Shown here piece after piece: positions 26,182 through 35,557 of a stretch of DNA of 64,000 nt. The translations under genes were made by a program, and so were the position numbers. The first letter of the stretch is position 1, and every line of letters starts with the position of its first letter. Origin of the DNA: Rhizobiaceae bacterium (lineage in GTDB: Bacteria > Pseudomonadota > Alphaproteobacteria > Rhizobiales > Rhizobiaceae); NCBI GenBank assembly GCA_017643025.1, contig JAEPOG010000003.1:124001-188000 (forward strand). Reading direction: 5' to 3'. Below the pieces are notes generated by a model that had not been told where the DNA came from, did no database searches, and saw only the letters and a list, made by a program, of their open reading frames with translations.

Positions 26182-27144
26182 ATGAGGCCGCGCCGGCATG
26201 CGTGGGGTAGGGCATTGGGAAGGCTTGGCGGTGTAGCGGCCTGTGTGGGGCTGGGGCTCGCGGCATGGGTCGGAAACGCGCTGTACGCGCTGGGTGATCC
26301 GGGTTCGCTGTTGAAGGAATGGTCGCCTGCCCTGGTGGCCGGCGCAATGATCGCGTTCCTCGTTGTTCACGGCCGGCGCTTGCATTCGGGCCGCCAGCTC
26401 TTCCTGTTCGTGCTCACCGTCTTTCTTGTCGGCTGGTTCTTCGAAACCGTGTCGGTCATGACCGGCTTTCCCTTTGGCGACTATCACTACACCGGCATCA
26501 TGGCGCCCTTCATCGGCCATGTGCCGGTTTTCGTCATGCCGGCCTATTGCGTCATGGGCTATGCCTCATGGTCGTTTGCCCGGCTTCTGCTCGCCCGCAC
26601 CGATGCTGCGGACGACGCCGTTTTCCGTTTCGGCGTTCCGGTCATTGCGGCCATGCTCATGGTCGTGTGGGATCTCTCGATGGATCCGCTGCGCGCCACG
26701 GTCGAGGGCCGCTGGGTCTGGCTGGATGGAGGGCCGCATTTCGGCGTGCCATTGGCCAACTTCTTCGGTTGGGCGCTGGTCACATGGATCATGTTCCAGC
26801 TCTTTGCGCTTGTGGTTTCCTCAAGTCCCGAGCAACCCGCTCGGCTGGTCGAGCCCGGAGGGCGCCGGCTCTACTGGCTTTCGGTACCCTTGGTATGGAC
26901 GGCCTTTGCCGGCGAATATCTGCTCAATCCTGTGCTCTCGGGCCGCGTTGATGCCGTCGTCATCGACGGTGCCGGCGTGCCGGTCGCCGAGATTTTCGCA
27001 AGCGTGGCGCTGTTGACGGCGACGACGATGCTGCCTCTGGCGGCGCTTGGCGTGCTGGCGGCAATCCGCCTGGGTGTTCCGGCTTCGGACGATGACGAGG
27101 CAGGAGCTCTCGTGCCCGACCGCGCAGGAGGAGACCGGCGATGA
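26182..27144 (+). CDS. DUF422 carotenoid biosynthesis-type membrane protein (CruF-like)
   Basis: A 320-residue membrane protein with about eight helices. VFLVGWFFETVSVMTGFPFGDYHYTGIMAPFIGHVPVFVMPAYCVMGYASW, MVVWDLSMDPLRATVEGRWVWLDGGPHFGVPLANFFGW and FAGEYLLNPVL are diagnostic of the DUF422 family, which includes the 1',2'-hydratase CruF of carotenoid pathways. No other carotenoid gene is nearby, so the substrate may be a different isoprenoid. It overlaps the next gene by 4 bases (ATGA). Confidence 0.83.
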   Translation: MRPRRHAWGRALGRLGGVAACVGLGLAAWVGNALYALGDPGSLLKEWSPALVAGAMIAFLVVHGRRLHSGRQLFLFVLTVFLVGWFFETVSVMTGFPFGDYHYTGIMAPFIGHVPVFVMPAYCVMGYASWSFARLLLARTDAADDAVFRFGVPVIAAMLMVVWDLSMDPLRATVEGRWVWLDGGPHFGVPLANFFGWALVTWIMFQLFALVVSSSPEQPARLVEPGGRRLYWLSVPLVWTAFAGEYLLNPVLSGRVDAVVIDGAGVPVAEIFASVALLTATTMLPLAALGVLAAIRLGVPASDDDEAGALVPDRAGGDRR

Positions 27145-27737
27145 CTGCAGCTCAAAGAACCGACTTCGACATCGTTACCCACTGGGACATGGAGGCGCAG
27201 CCGGAAGAGCTGACGGACATCCTCCTCGACCCTCAGATCGTGTCCAAATGGGCGACCACTGTCTTCCTCGCCTGCCAGGTGGTGAACCGCGGAGAGGCAG
27301 ACGGCATGGGCATGGAGATCGAGGTTCACACCAAGGGCTTTCTGCCGCATTCCTTCTTCTTCGGCGGCAAGGTGACGGCGCTCGACCCGCATCGCTGGAT
27401 GGCGTTCGACGTCTATGGCGACTTTGTCGGCAAGGGCCTGATGACCGTCGACCCCACGGCGCCCGGCCGCCTGCGGGCCACCTTCGACTGGAAGGTCGAT
27501 GTCGCCCACCCTTGGGTGCGCCGCTTTGTGCGCGCGCTGCATCCGGTTTTCGTGTGGAATCACACCTGGGCAGTGCGCCGGCTGTCGCGCATGATGCAGA
27601 AGGAAGTCTATCGCCGCCGCGCGCGGCTCAACGAGATTGTCGAGCCGGCGCCCACCTTCCCGCACAACCTCGTGCCTTTCCGGCGCTGGCAGCAGCGCCG
27701 CTTCGCCGGCAGAAGCTGGCGCGCCCAGCTCCGCTAG
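27141..27737 (+). CDS. SRPBCC (START-like) family protein
   Basis: A 198-residue protein with an SRPBCC lipid/polyketide-binding fold: FDIVTHWDMEAQPEELTDILLDPQIVSKWA, VHTKGFLPHSFFFGGKVTALDPHRWMAFDVYGDFVGKG and LRATFDWKVDVAHPWVRRFVRAL. It is translationally coupled to the DUF422 membrane protein (ATGA). The two probably act on the same hydrophobic substrate, but which one is unknown. The very basic C-terminus (RRWQQRRFAGRSWRAQLR) may bind membrane. Confidence 0.8.
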   Translation: MTAAQRTDFDIVTHWDMEAQPEELTDILLDPQIVSKWATTVFLACQVVNRGEADGMGMEIEVHTKGFLPHSFFFGGKVTALDPHRWMAFDVYGDFVGKGLMTVDPTAPGRLRATFDWKVDVAHPWVRRFVRALHPVFVWNHTWAVRRLSRMMQKEVYRRRARLNEIVEPAPTFPHNLVPFRRWQQRRFAGRSWRAQLR

Positions 27738-27739
27738 GG

Positions 27740-29290
27740 TCAGTGCCCGTCGTCGGCGTCCGCAGACACCCAGTCGCCGTGGGAATCCTGGATGAAGCCG
27801 TAGCGCTGCCAGCGCTGCGCGCCGCGCGGCTTTTCCAGCATGAAGCTGATCTCCATAAACGACCCGTCGGTGCGCACGGTTACCGAGCCGTAGACGCCGA
27901 CATTGCGCTTCTTGATGAAGTCGATCAGCGCCTTGCGGTCTTTTTGCGCCTGCTTCCTGTCGGCGTCGCTCGCCGCCGGGTCGTCGATCGTGTCGTTGAG
28001 CTTCGCCAGCGCCTTGAAGTCTTCCTCGCGCCCCTTCTCCCGTGTCGAGCGCAGGATTTCGGTGCACAGGATCAGCGGTGCGTCGCTGCGCCCCTTCTTG
28101 CCCAGCCGGCCGAGCAGATCGGGCCGCGGATGCGCATGGCTTTCCTCGTCGCCCGACGACACGACAAAGGCGAAGGGATGCACCGCCTCCAGGAACTCGT
28201 CGGTGACGTCGTTTGAGCCGTGGTGGCAGCTCTTCATCATGTCCGCCGAGAAACGCGTTCGCGCATTCGCCACCGCGTTCGCCAGCGGCTCGCCGTCACC
28301 GATGCCGCCATAGTGGCGCAGCAGATAGTCCTCCGCCGGACTGTTCAGATCGCCGCCGAACAAGAGGTTGAAGGCGCCCATGGTCAGCCGCAGGATCACC
28401 GAGTGCCCGTTCTTGGTCTTGCCCTCGTTCTTCGCCGTCGAGCCGATGAAATCGCCGAACCAGCGCATGCGCGGCTTGCCCGCCGCGTCTGGCTCTGGCA
28501 CCGGGCCGAGCGTCTCGATCACCATCGAGCGCCCGGACGCCGGCGAAAAGCCCGGCATCCAGCACCGTCCGCCATGCATCTCGCCATGCGAAGCCGACAG
28601 CATCTCGATCGAGCCGACGCGCCCGCCAGTCATCGCCTTGTGCATCAGGCCCGGATACCACTTGCCGCCGCGCACCGCCTTGTCGCCGTATAGCGCCCTG
28701 ATCTCGGCGTCCGTGACGATGATGTCGGTGAGGTACCGCCCGCTCGCATCCGACGGCCCGAGCAAATCGTCGCCCGTCCGTTCCATGATGCCGTTGTGGT
28801 AGACGCGGTCGAACTCGATTTTCTTGTGCGAGAAGATTTTCTGGAAGCCGCGATAGTGGTCGGAATCGGGATGCGTGACGACAGCGGCATGGAAGCGGAA
28901 CGCCGTCTTCAGTTTGCCGAAGCGCCATTTCAGGAAGTTGAGCATGTTGTCGGAAATGCCGGCGTCGATGACGAGCACGCGCTCGCGCTCGGCCTCCGGC
29001 GCGCCGGCGTCGGTCCTGGTCTCCGGCGATATCACGATGCAGCCGTCGCCCTGGCCGACATCGAGGAAGATCACCTCCAGCGGCCGCGCCGTGGCGATAT
29101 CCTCGACCCGCACGAAATAGCGCGCCTTGCCCCAGCGTATCTGCGCCCAGCCGTCCTCGCCGCTTTCCTCGATGCGTAGATAGTCGCCCCAGCGCGCGTC
29201 GCGCACCCGCGCCGATTTCGCCTTGCTTTTCTTGGAGTAAAGCCAGACCGGCTTGCCGTCTGATCTTCGCGTTACGAACCCGGTTATCAT
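27740..29290 (-). CDS. ComEC/Rec2-like MBL-fold hydrolase
   Basis: A 516-residue metallo-beta-lactamase-fold protein without membrane helices. Residues 1-65 look like an SH3-type beta domain ([34 protein letters not shown]). [13 protein letters not shown] (72-84) opens the hydrolase, [11 protein letters not shown] (139-149) is the metal motif, [12 protein letters not shown] supplies a metal Asp, and [11 protein letters not shown] is the ComEC-type HHGS. I start at MITGFVTR because GAGGGG lies 6 bases upstream; a longer frame runs into the 29374 repeat. Stand-alone proteins of this kind are probably nucleases or phosphodiesterases; substrate unknown. Confidence 0.82.
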   Translation of the reverse strand: MITGFVTRRSDGKPVWLYSKKSKAKSARVRDARWGDYLRIEESGEDGWAQIRWGKARYFVRVEDIATARPLEVIFLDVGQGDGCIVISPETRTDAGAPEAERERVLVIDAGISDNMLNFLKWRFGKLKTAFRFHAAVVTHPDSDHYRGFQKIFSHKKIEFDRVYHNGIMERTGDDLLGPSDASGRYLTDIIVTDAEIRALYGDKAVRGGKWYPGLMHKAMTGGRVGSIEMLSASHGEMHGGRCWMPGFSPASGRSMVIETLGPVPEPDAAGKPRMRWFGDFIGSTAKNEGKTKNGHSVILRLTMGAFNLLFGGDLNSPAEDYLLRHYGGIGDGEPLANAVANARTRFSADMMKSCHHGSNDVTDEFLEAVHPFAFVVSSGDEESHAHPRPDLLGRLGKKGRSDAPLILCTEILRSTREKGREEDFKALAKLNDTIDDPAASDADRKQAQKDRKALIDFIKKRNVGVYGSVTVRTDGSFMEISFMLEKPRGAQRWQRYGFIQDSHGDWVSADADDGH

Positions 29291-29373
29291 CGCGACCCCC
29301 TCATTCCGCGCATTCGCCAAGTATATATCGGAATTCATGTCGATTGCACTACAGAGTGTCTTGGCGCGCCCTT

Positions 29374-29432
29374 GATCCTCCCCCCGTTCTACGGGGGAGG
29401 GGGACCATGCGAAGCATGGTGGAGGGGGCGGC
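29374..29432 (+). repeat. Solo copy of the two-hairpin repeat
   Basis: 59 bases that match the repeat flanking the DUF559 gene: GATCCTCCCC start, a GGGGGAGGGGGACC core, the identical hairpin ACCATGCGAAGCATGGT, and TGGAGGGGGCGG. Hairpin 1 has a TCT loop in place of GAA. It lies between the MBL gene and lepA with no nuclease gene. Confidence 0.85.
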
Positions 29433-29491
29433 ATTGCGTCCCGCCATTTCCCGCTTTGCGTAGCGCGCCGCCGCTGCTACATGCGCGCCCC

Positions 29492-31297
<1,806 letters not shown>

Positions 31298-31350
31298 CCC
31301 TTCTCCCCGTTTACGGGGAGAAGGTGGCACGAAGTGCCGGATGAGGGGCA
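31298..31350 (+). repeat. Two-hairpin repeat directly after lepA
   Basis: Begins right after the lepA stop. Hairpin 1 is an 11-base-pair stem CTTCTCCCCGT/ACGGGGAGAAG with a TT loop; hairpin 2 is GGCAC-GAA-GTGCC at 31326-31338. The layout matches the DUF559-flanking family. Hairpin 1 could also terminate lepA. Confidence 0.75.
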
Positions 31351-31376
31351 GAGCTGTCGTTCGAGGAGTTCGCGCC

Positions 31377-31423
31377 GCCCCTCATCGCCCTGCCGGGCAC
31401 CTCTCCCCGTGAACGGGGAGAGG
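31377..31423 (-). repeat. Inverted partner of the post-lepA repeat
   Basis: On the minus strand: an 11-base-pair hairpin CCTCTCCCCGT/ACGGGGAGAGG (31400-31423), then TGCCCGGCAGGGCGATGAGGGG, matching the copy at 31298-31350 in inverted orientation with only 26 bases between the two. Confidence 0.7.
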
Positions 31424-31444
31424 GATGCTTTCACGAGCGCTGAT

Positions 31445-31489
31445 TCTTCTCCGCTTACCGTGGGGGCCACGAAGTAGTGGAGGGGGCGG
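31445..31489 (+). repeat. Degenerate third copy of the two-hairpin repeat
   Basis: Decayed hairpin 1 (CTTCTCCGCTTACCGTGGGGG), then CCACGAAGTAGTGG and AGGGGGCGG. The end matches the DUF559-flanking copies. Bases 31490-31691 up to the next gene hold nothing I recognise. Confidence 0.6.
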
Positions 31490-31691
31490 CGTAGCGGCGG
31501 CCGTCGAAATTGACCGCACGCGGCGGCTCCATCATTTCAAATGCGACGTCCTCTCCGACTCCCGGAAATCCAGATACTATGGGGCTCCGAGAACTCCCAA
31601 GATTTGCGAACGCGCCTGCGCACAATGCGATCCCGGCGTCGCTTGACGCAGGGGCAAGACTCGTGTCCGCTGCAACCGGAGAGCGAAGAAT

Positions 31692-34160
31692 ATGCGAACA
31701 GAATTTTCAGCTGCGAACACCGAAAGCGATGTAGAACAGTTTTTCCTCACTCCGTTGATGACGGAGGGCCATTTCCTCGGAATTCCCGAAACGTCAATAC
31801 GCACCAAAGAATCACTCGCGGTCTACGAGATAGACAAGGGGCGAACCCGAAAAAGGTACGTACCAGACTATGTCATTTATTCCGAAGGAATTCCGGTTCT
31901 TATTGTAGAAGCGAAATCGCCTGAAGAATCATTGGAGGATGCGTACGCCGAATCGCAATTGTACGCCCTCGAACTAAACAAGAATTTTCCATCTGAGACT
32001 AATCCAGCCCGGTGGGTCCTCGTTTCTAACGGTCGCGAATTGTATTGCGGGCGCTGGGATCAAGCCAAGCCCGTTTGCAGATTCCAGACGAGCGAAATAA
32101 GCGTCGGGACCAAAGCGCTTGCCGTCCTTCGAGATCATATCGGCTGGGACAACCTACAATTGGTCGCCGCAAAGGCGATAGTCGATTTGTTGCCGTCAGA
32201 ATGGACACTGCCGTCGGAAGTCCTAGGCGAAAACAGAGTTACACTTGCAAAAGCTGGCCACAATTCGCTTTTCGAGGAATTGGAGCCGCTTCTGAGAAGA
32301 TATTTTAACCCTCGGGATAAAGAGTTCGAAGACGAAATCATAAAGAATGCATACGTAAATACAGAGGAAGTGACAAAATATGAAAGAAACTTTGAGGATT
32401 TTTTAAGGAACAGAATTATTCCAGCCTCAGACTCTGCAGGTCGGGAGATTGAAACCACCAAGAGAGGCGCTCCAAATTTCGGGAGAAAGCTGGAGGTGCT
32501 TTCTTCGCGGCGCCAGCCGTTTATGCAACTTGTGATTGGCGGCGTGGGTGCCGGAAAGACAAGTTTTCTTAAGAGGTATTTCAATTATCTTATTTCCGAC
32601 GAAATAAAGGAAAGAATTGTCTATTTTCGAATTAACTTCAACAATGCATCAGAAGACCTCTCTGACATCAGGGACTGGGTGTGTAACTCTTTTGTCGAAT
32701 GTGTTAGGGACAATTTCGCCCATGTGGTCGATACGCGAACGGAAGAAGGACTACTTTCGGTCTTTTCAGGCGAGATAAGGGATAAGGCGGGAGCATATTC
32801 GCTTCTCCGAAAATCATCCGAGCAGAATTACCTTGAGCGCCTTGGAAACGATATGCTCGAATGGATGTCGAAACCAGAAGTATTTGCTAAGAACCTAGCT
32901 CGATGTATCGCCGGCGACCGGGCGCTCATACTAGTAGTTGCTTTTGATAATGTGGACCGGCGCGAGAGAGAGGCGCAGCTAAAAATATTTCAAACTGGCC
33001 AATGGTTCATGAACATGACCAAGTCAGTCTGCATAATGACAATTCGTGACGAGACGTTCGAAGTCTATAAAGATGAGAAGCCGCTGGATGCATTTCTGAA
33101 AACAGGAAATTTTTATATTAGGCCACCGCGTTTTGTGGATATGGTAACAAAGCGACTGAACTTAGCCATTAGCAATATAGAGAATTTGAGCGCAAAGCAT
33201 TTTACCTATGAGATTGAAGGAATCGGACGTGTTAAGTATCCGGCCACATCTCTTGGGTCATATCTTACGGCAGTATATGTTGATTTGTTTCAAAAGAAGC
33301 GACGAATTACGCTCGTACTGGAAGGCTTGTCGGGTAAGAATGCGAGGCGCTCGTTGGAGATGTTCAGCGCGGTTCTCACATCCGCTCATTTTGATACGCG
33401 TGAGTTTACGAGTGCAGCTCTGACTGCTGGAGCACACCATATTCAGGAAACAACTTTGCTGCGGGCGCTTATGCGCACTAATTATTTATACTTCAAACCG
33501 GGGCATGGGTTTGTAAGGAATATATATGATTTTCCGTTGTCTAGTGAGCGCCCTAGTCACTTTATTAAGTTTGAAATACTTCGCTTTTTGGTCGAGAACC
33601 GTAAGAAGATGGGTGACACGCGATATGAAGGGTACTTTAGCGTGGAGTACATTTGTAAAAGAATGAATGGAATGGGTTTTGTGCAGAGTGACACTATTTC
33701 GGTGTTGTCGGCAATGCTGGCAGATGAGCTAATTATGTCTGAAGAACTGACGCTTGCGCCTGTTTCGTTCAACACCGCAGTGCGGGTCCGGTCATCTGGA
33801 TACATTCATTACCGGATATTGGCTCAGAGGACGGAATACATATCGAGCTGCGCGTTGGTTACACCTTTGAGCGATGCTAAGACTGCGGAGCGTATTGGGA
33901 GGCTTTGGCACATAGTTGATCCAAAAACGGACGCACGTGGTAGAAGCAAGAGAGAGGCGGCTTATCATTTCATCGAATATTTGAAGGACAGAGTTACTGA
34001 TCATGCTACGATCAATGTGGGAATTGTTGAGCAAGAGCGGCCAGGAGCGTTGATGGTGCGTTTTGCAGAGGAGGCGCTGAATTTTTCGTCTGATCCAACT
34101 CAGGTTGTTGAATCGTCGGCAACGCAGGAAATGGAATTTGATCGGCTTTTCGCCGAATAG
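31692..34160 (+). CDS. HsdR-N-like PD-(D/E)XK nuclease fused to P-loop NTPase; candidate defence gene
   Basis: An 822-residue protein in an AT-rich island. Residues 1-150 resemble the N-terminal nuclease domain of type I restriction HsdR: VPDYVIY (Asp59), PVLIVEAKSP (Glu73, Lys75), then AESQLYALELNK and RWVLVSNGRELYCG. A P-loop NTPase spans about 270-520: Walker A GGVGAGKT (283-290), Walker B LILVVAFDNVDRRE (Asp419), then IMTIRDETFE as a sensor-like strand. The C-terminal 300 residues are helical with a winged-helix-like stretch near 620-690. No helicase motifs and no HsdM/HsdS partners, so it is not a type I enzyme. A STAND-like single-protein immune sensor is my best guess. Confidence 0.7.
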   Translation: MRTEFSAANTESDVEQFFLTPLMTEGHFLGIPETSIRTKESLAVYEIDKGRTRKRYVPDYVIYSEGIPVLIVEAKSPEESLEDAYAESQLYALELNKNFPSETNPARWVLVSNGRELYCGRWDQAKPVCRFQTSEISVGTKALAVLRDHIGWDNLQLVAAKAIVDLLPSEWTLPSEVLGENRVTLAKAGHNSLFEELEPLLRRYFNPRDKEFEDEIIKNAYVNTEEVTKYERNFEDFLRNRIIPASDSAGREIETTKRGAPNFGRKLEVLSSRRQPFMQLVIGGVGAGKTSFLKRYFNYLISDEIKERIVYFRINFNNASEDLSDIRDWVCNSFVECVRDNFAHVVDTRTEEGLLSVFSGEIRDKAGAYSLLRKSSEQNYLERLGNDMLEWMSKPEVFAKNLARCIAGDRALILVVAFDNVDRREREAQLKIFQTGQWFMNMTKSVCIMTIRDETFEVYKDEKPLDAFLKTGNFYIRPPRFVDMVTKRLNLAISNIENLSAKHFTYEIEGIGRVKYPATSLGSYLTAVYVDLFQKKRRITLVLEGLSGKNARRSLEMFSAVLTSAHFDTREFTSAALTAGAHHIQETTLLRALMRTNYLYFKPGHGFVRNIYDFPLSSERPSHFIKFEILRFLVENRKKMGDTRYEGYFSVEYICKRMNGMGFVQSDTISVLSAMLADELIMSEELTLAPVSFNTAVRVRSSGYIHYRILAQRTEYISSCALVTPLSDAKTAERIGRLWHIVDPKTDARGRSKREAAYHFIEYLKDRVTDHATINVGIVEQERPGALMVRFAEEALNFSSDPTQVVESSATQEMEFDRLFAE

Positions 34161-35002
34161 TGAAGGATGAGAGGGCGGCCCGGTGCGCTGTATCAGAGTC
34201 GGGGTCCATCGCGGCTCTTGAATGGGTCGTCGGCATATGCGTGTTGCAGAACCTGGATTAGTTTTGCGCAAAACTGCGTGCCATCAGCAATCCACCAAAA
34301 AATCTATCCCACACCTCTCCACCTCCCTTACCCTTGGCTCATCTCCTGCGCGGGAACACGGGTCATGAACCGGATGAGCGTGGCAGGGACGGTGCCGGAT
34401 CGGCGGCGTCACGGTAACGCCGCTGGGCGATGAGCCCCCAGCTCCGGGCCCTATGTTGGTGGCCGCGTCTTCGCCGCTTGATTGGTGGCGAGCCGGAGAA
34501 CTTCAGAAGATCGAAGAACTCCCGAGCGGCAGACCCCGGCGCAAATGCCGGGGCGAGCGCGAAAGCGCCACTCGGGGCAAGAACACCGGCGGGGCGCGGC
34601 TTTCGCGCCACGTAACATACAAGCGAAGGCACGGAACCGCGCCCCGCTTCCCGTTCTTTGAAAAGTCCGGCCGATGAGGCGCGGGAGCGATGACGCGCGC
34701 CTATCTCTCCCCCCTGTGGGAGAGAAAGCGATTTCGGCGTCTTGGCGAGCCCGCCGCAGGCGGTCTTTGCGAAGCCAAGTGCCAGAAATCGCAAGAGAGG
34801 GGGTAACAAAGGGCTCCCCCCTCACCAGGATCGCCATTCCTCGCCGATGGCTCGGGGCAATCCATCCTCTCCCGCGAGGGGAGAGGTAGAATCGCCGCCT
34901 TACCCAACGGGAGAAAAAACATTAGCGCCCGCTACACTTCGCCCTCGCGCCGTGCCAATCTCGGCTTGGCGGCCGGACCGCCGGGAGGATCAGGAGATCG
35001 AG
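34161..35002. other. 842-base noncoding region rich in inverted repeats
   Basis: No supportable gene. Bases 34728-34792 form a nested hairpin: GCGATTTC/GAAATCGC outside, CTTGGC/GCCAAG next, CCGCC-GCA-GGCGG at the tip. A second hairpin CCTCTCCC/GGGAGAGG lies at 34866-34886, and CTCTCCC/GGGAGAG at 34705-34724. Base composition rises from AT-rich near 34161 to GC-rich by 34400, marking the right boundary of the island. Long open frames here are translations of repeat DNA. Confidence 0.6.
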
Positions 35003-35383
35003 ATGACCATTTTCACCGCCGCGCGCCTTGCCGCAGCCGCTCTTTTCGGCGCCGTCGTCGCGCTGGGCGCCACGGCCGCATCGGCCGGCGACGTCACCTT
35101 CATGATGAACAACCACCACGAATATGCCGTCGAGGTGGAGCTCTACAGCCAGGACCGCGACCATGTTTGGCCGGGCAACGGCCAGGTGTTCTATCTTGAC
35201 GACGGCGAGACCAAGGCCATGCCACTCGCCTGCGAGGAGGGCGAAACCATCTGCTATGGCGCCTGGGTTTCCGGCGATCCCGGCACCTATTGGGGCGTCG
35301 GCCCCGGCGACGTCGATGGCTGCGACAATTGCTGCTATGTCTGCCAGGGCGGCATGACCGAGGAGATCAACCTGATCGAGTAA
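35003..35383 (+). CDS. Small Cys-rich secreted protein, unknown function
   Basis: A 126-residue protein. Signal peptide about 1-28 (ARLAAAALFGAVVALGATAASA-GD). The mature part is about 98 residues and acidic: FMMNNHHEYAVEVELYSQ, GQVFYLDDGETKAMPLACEEGETICYGAWVSG, then CDNCCYVCQGG. Six cysteines suggest disulfides or a metal site. The beta-strand pattern resembles small periplasmic proteins but matches no family I can name. ATG 35003 follows GGAGATCGAG. It sits just beyond the repeat region next to the AT-rich island. Confidence 0.75.
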   Translation: MTIFTAARLAAAALFGAVVALGATAASAGDVTFMMNNHHEYAVEVELYSQDRDHVWPGNGQVFYLDDGETKAMPLACEEGETICYGAWVSGDPGTYWGVGPGDVDGCDNCCYVCQGGMTEEINLIE

Positions 35384-35557
35384 GCCGCCGGCCGCAGGCC
35401 GAGGCGGCGACCGCCGCCCGCCGGAAGTCCGGCGCCCGCGCGGAGCCGGTGAGCGTAGCGAACCCGGCGTGAGCGCAGTCAAACAGCAGCTTTCGCTGAA
35501 CCCACAGGCGCGCTAATGGGCGGGGATGATATCCCCGCCCGCAATTTCCGCCGCATA

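Noticed and set aside
29291..29434. N-terminal extension of the MBL hydrolase ([10 protein letters not shown]...)
   Set aside because: The extension is translation of the solo repeat. A proper ribosome site exists before MITGFV at 29290.
31692..34160. Type I restriction R subunit
   Set aside because: The nuclease-like N-terminus fits, but the translocase DEAD motifs are missing, the length is short and no M or S genes are adjacent.
34363..34809. Minus-strand frame of 148 codons in the repeat region
   Set aside because: It translates inverted-repeat DNA (proline, arginine and serine-rich, with LGFAKTACGGLAK-type text) and lacks a ribosome site or family.
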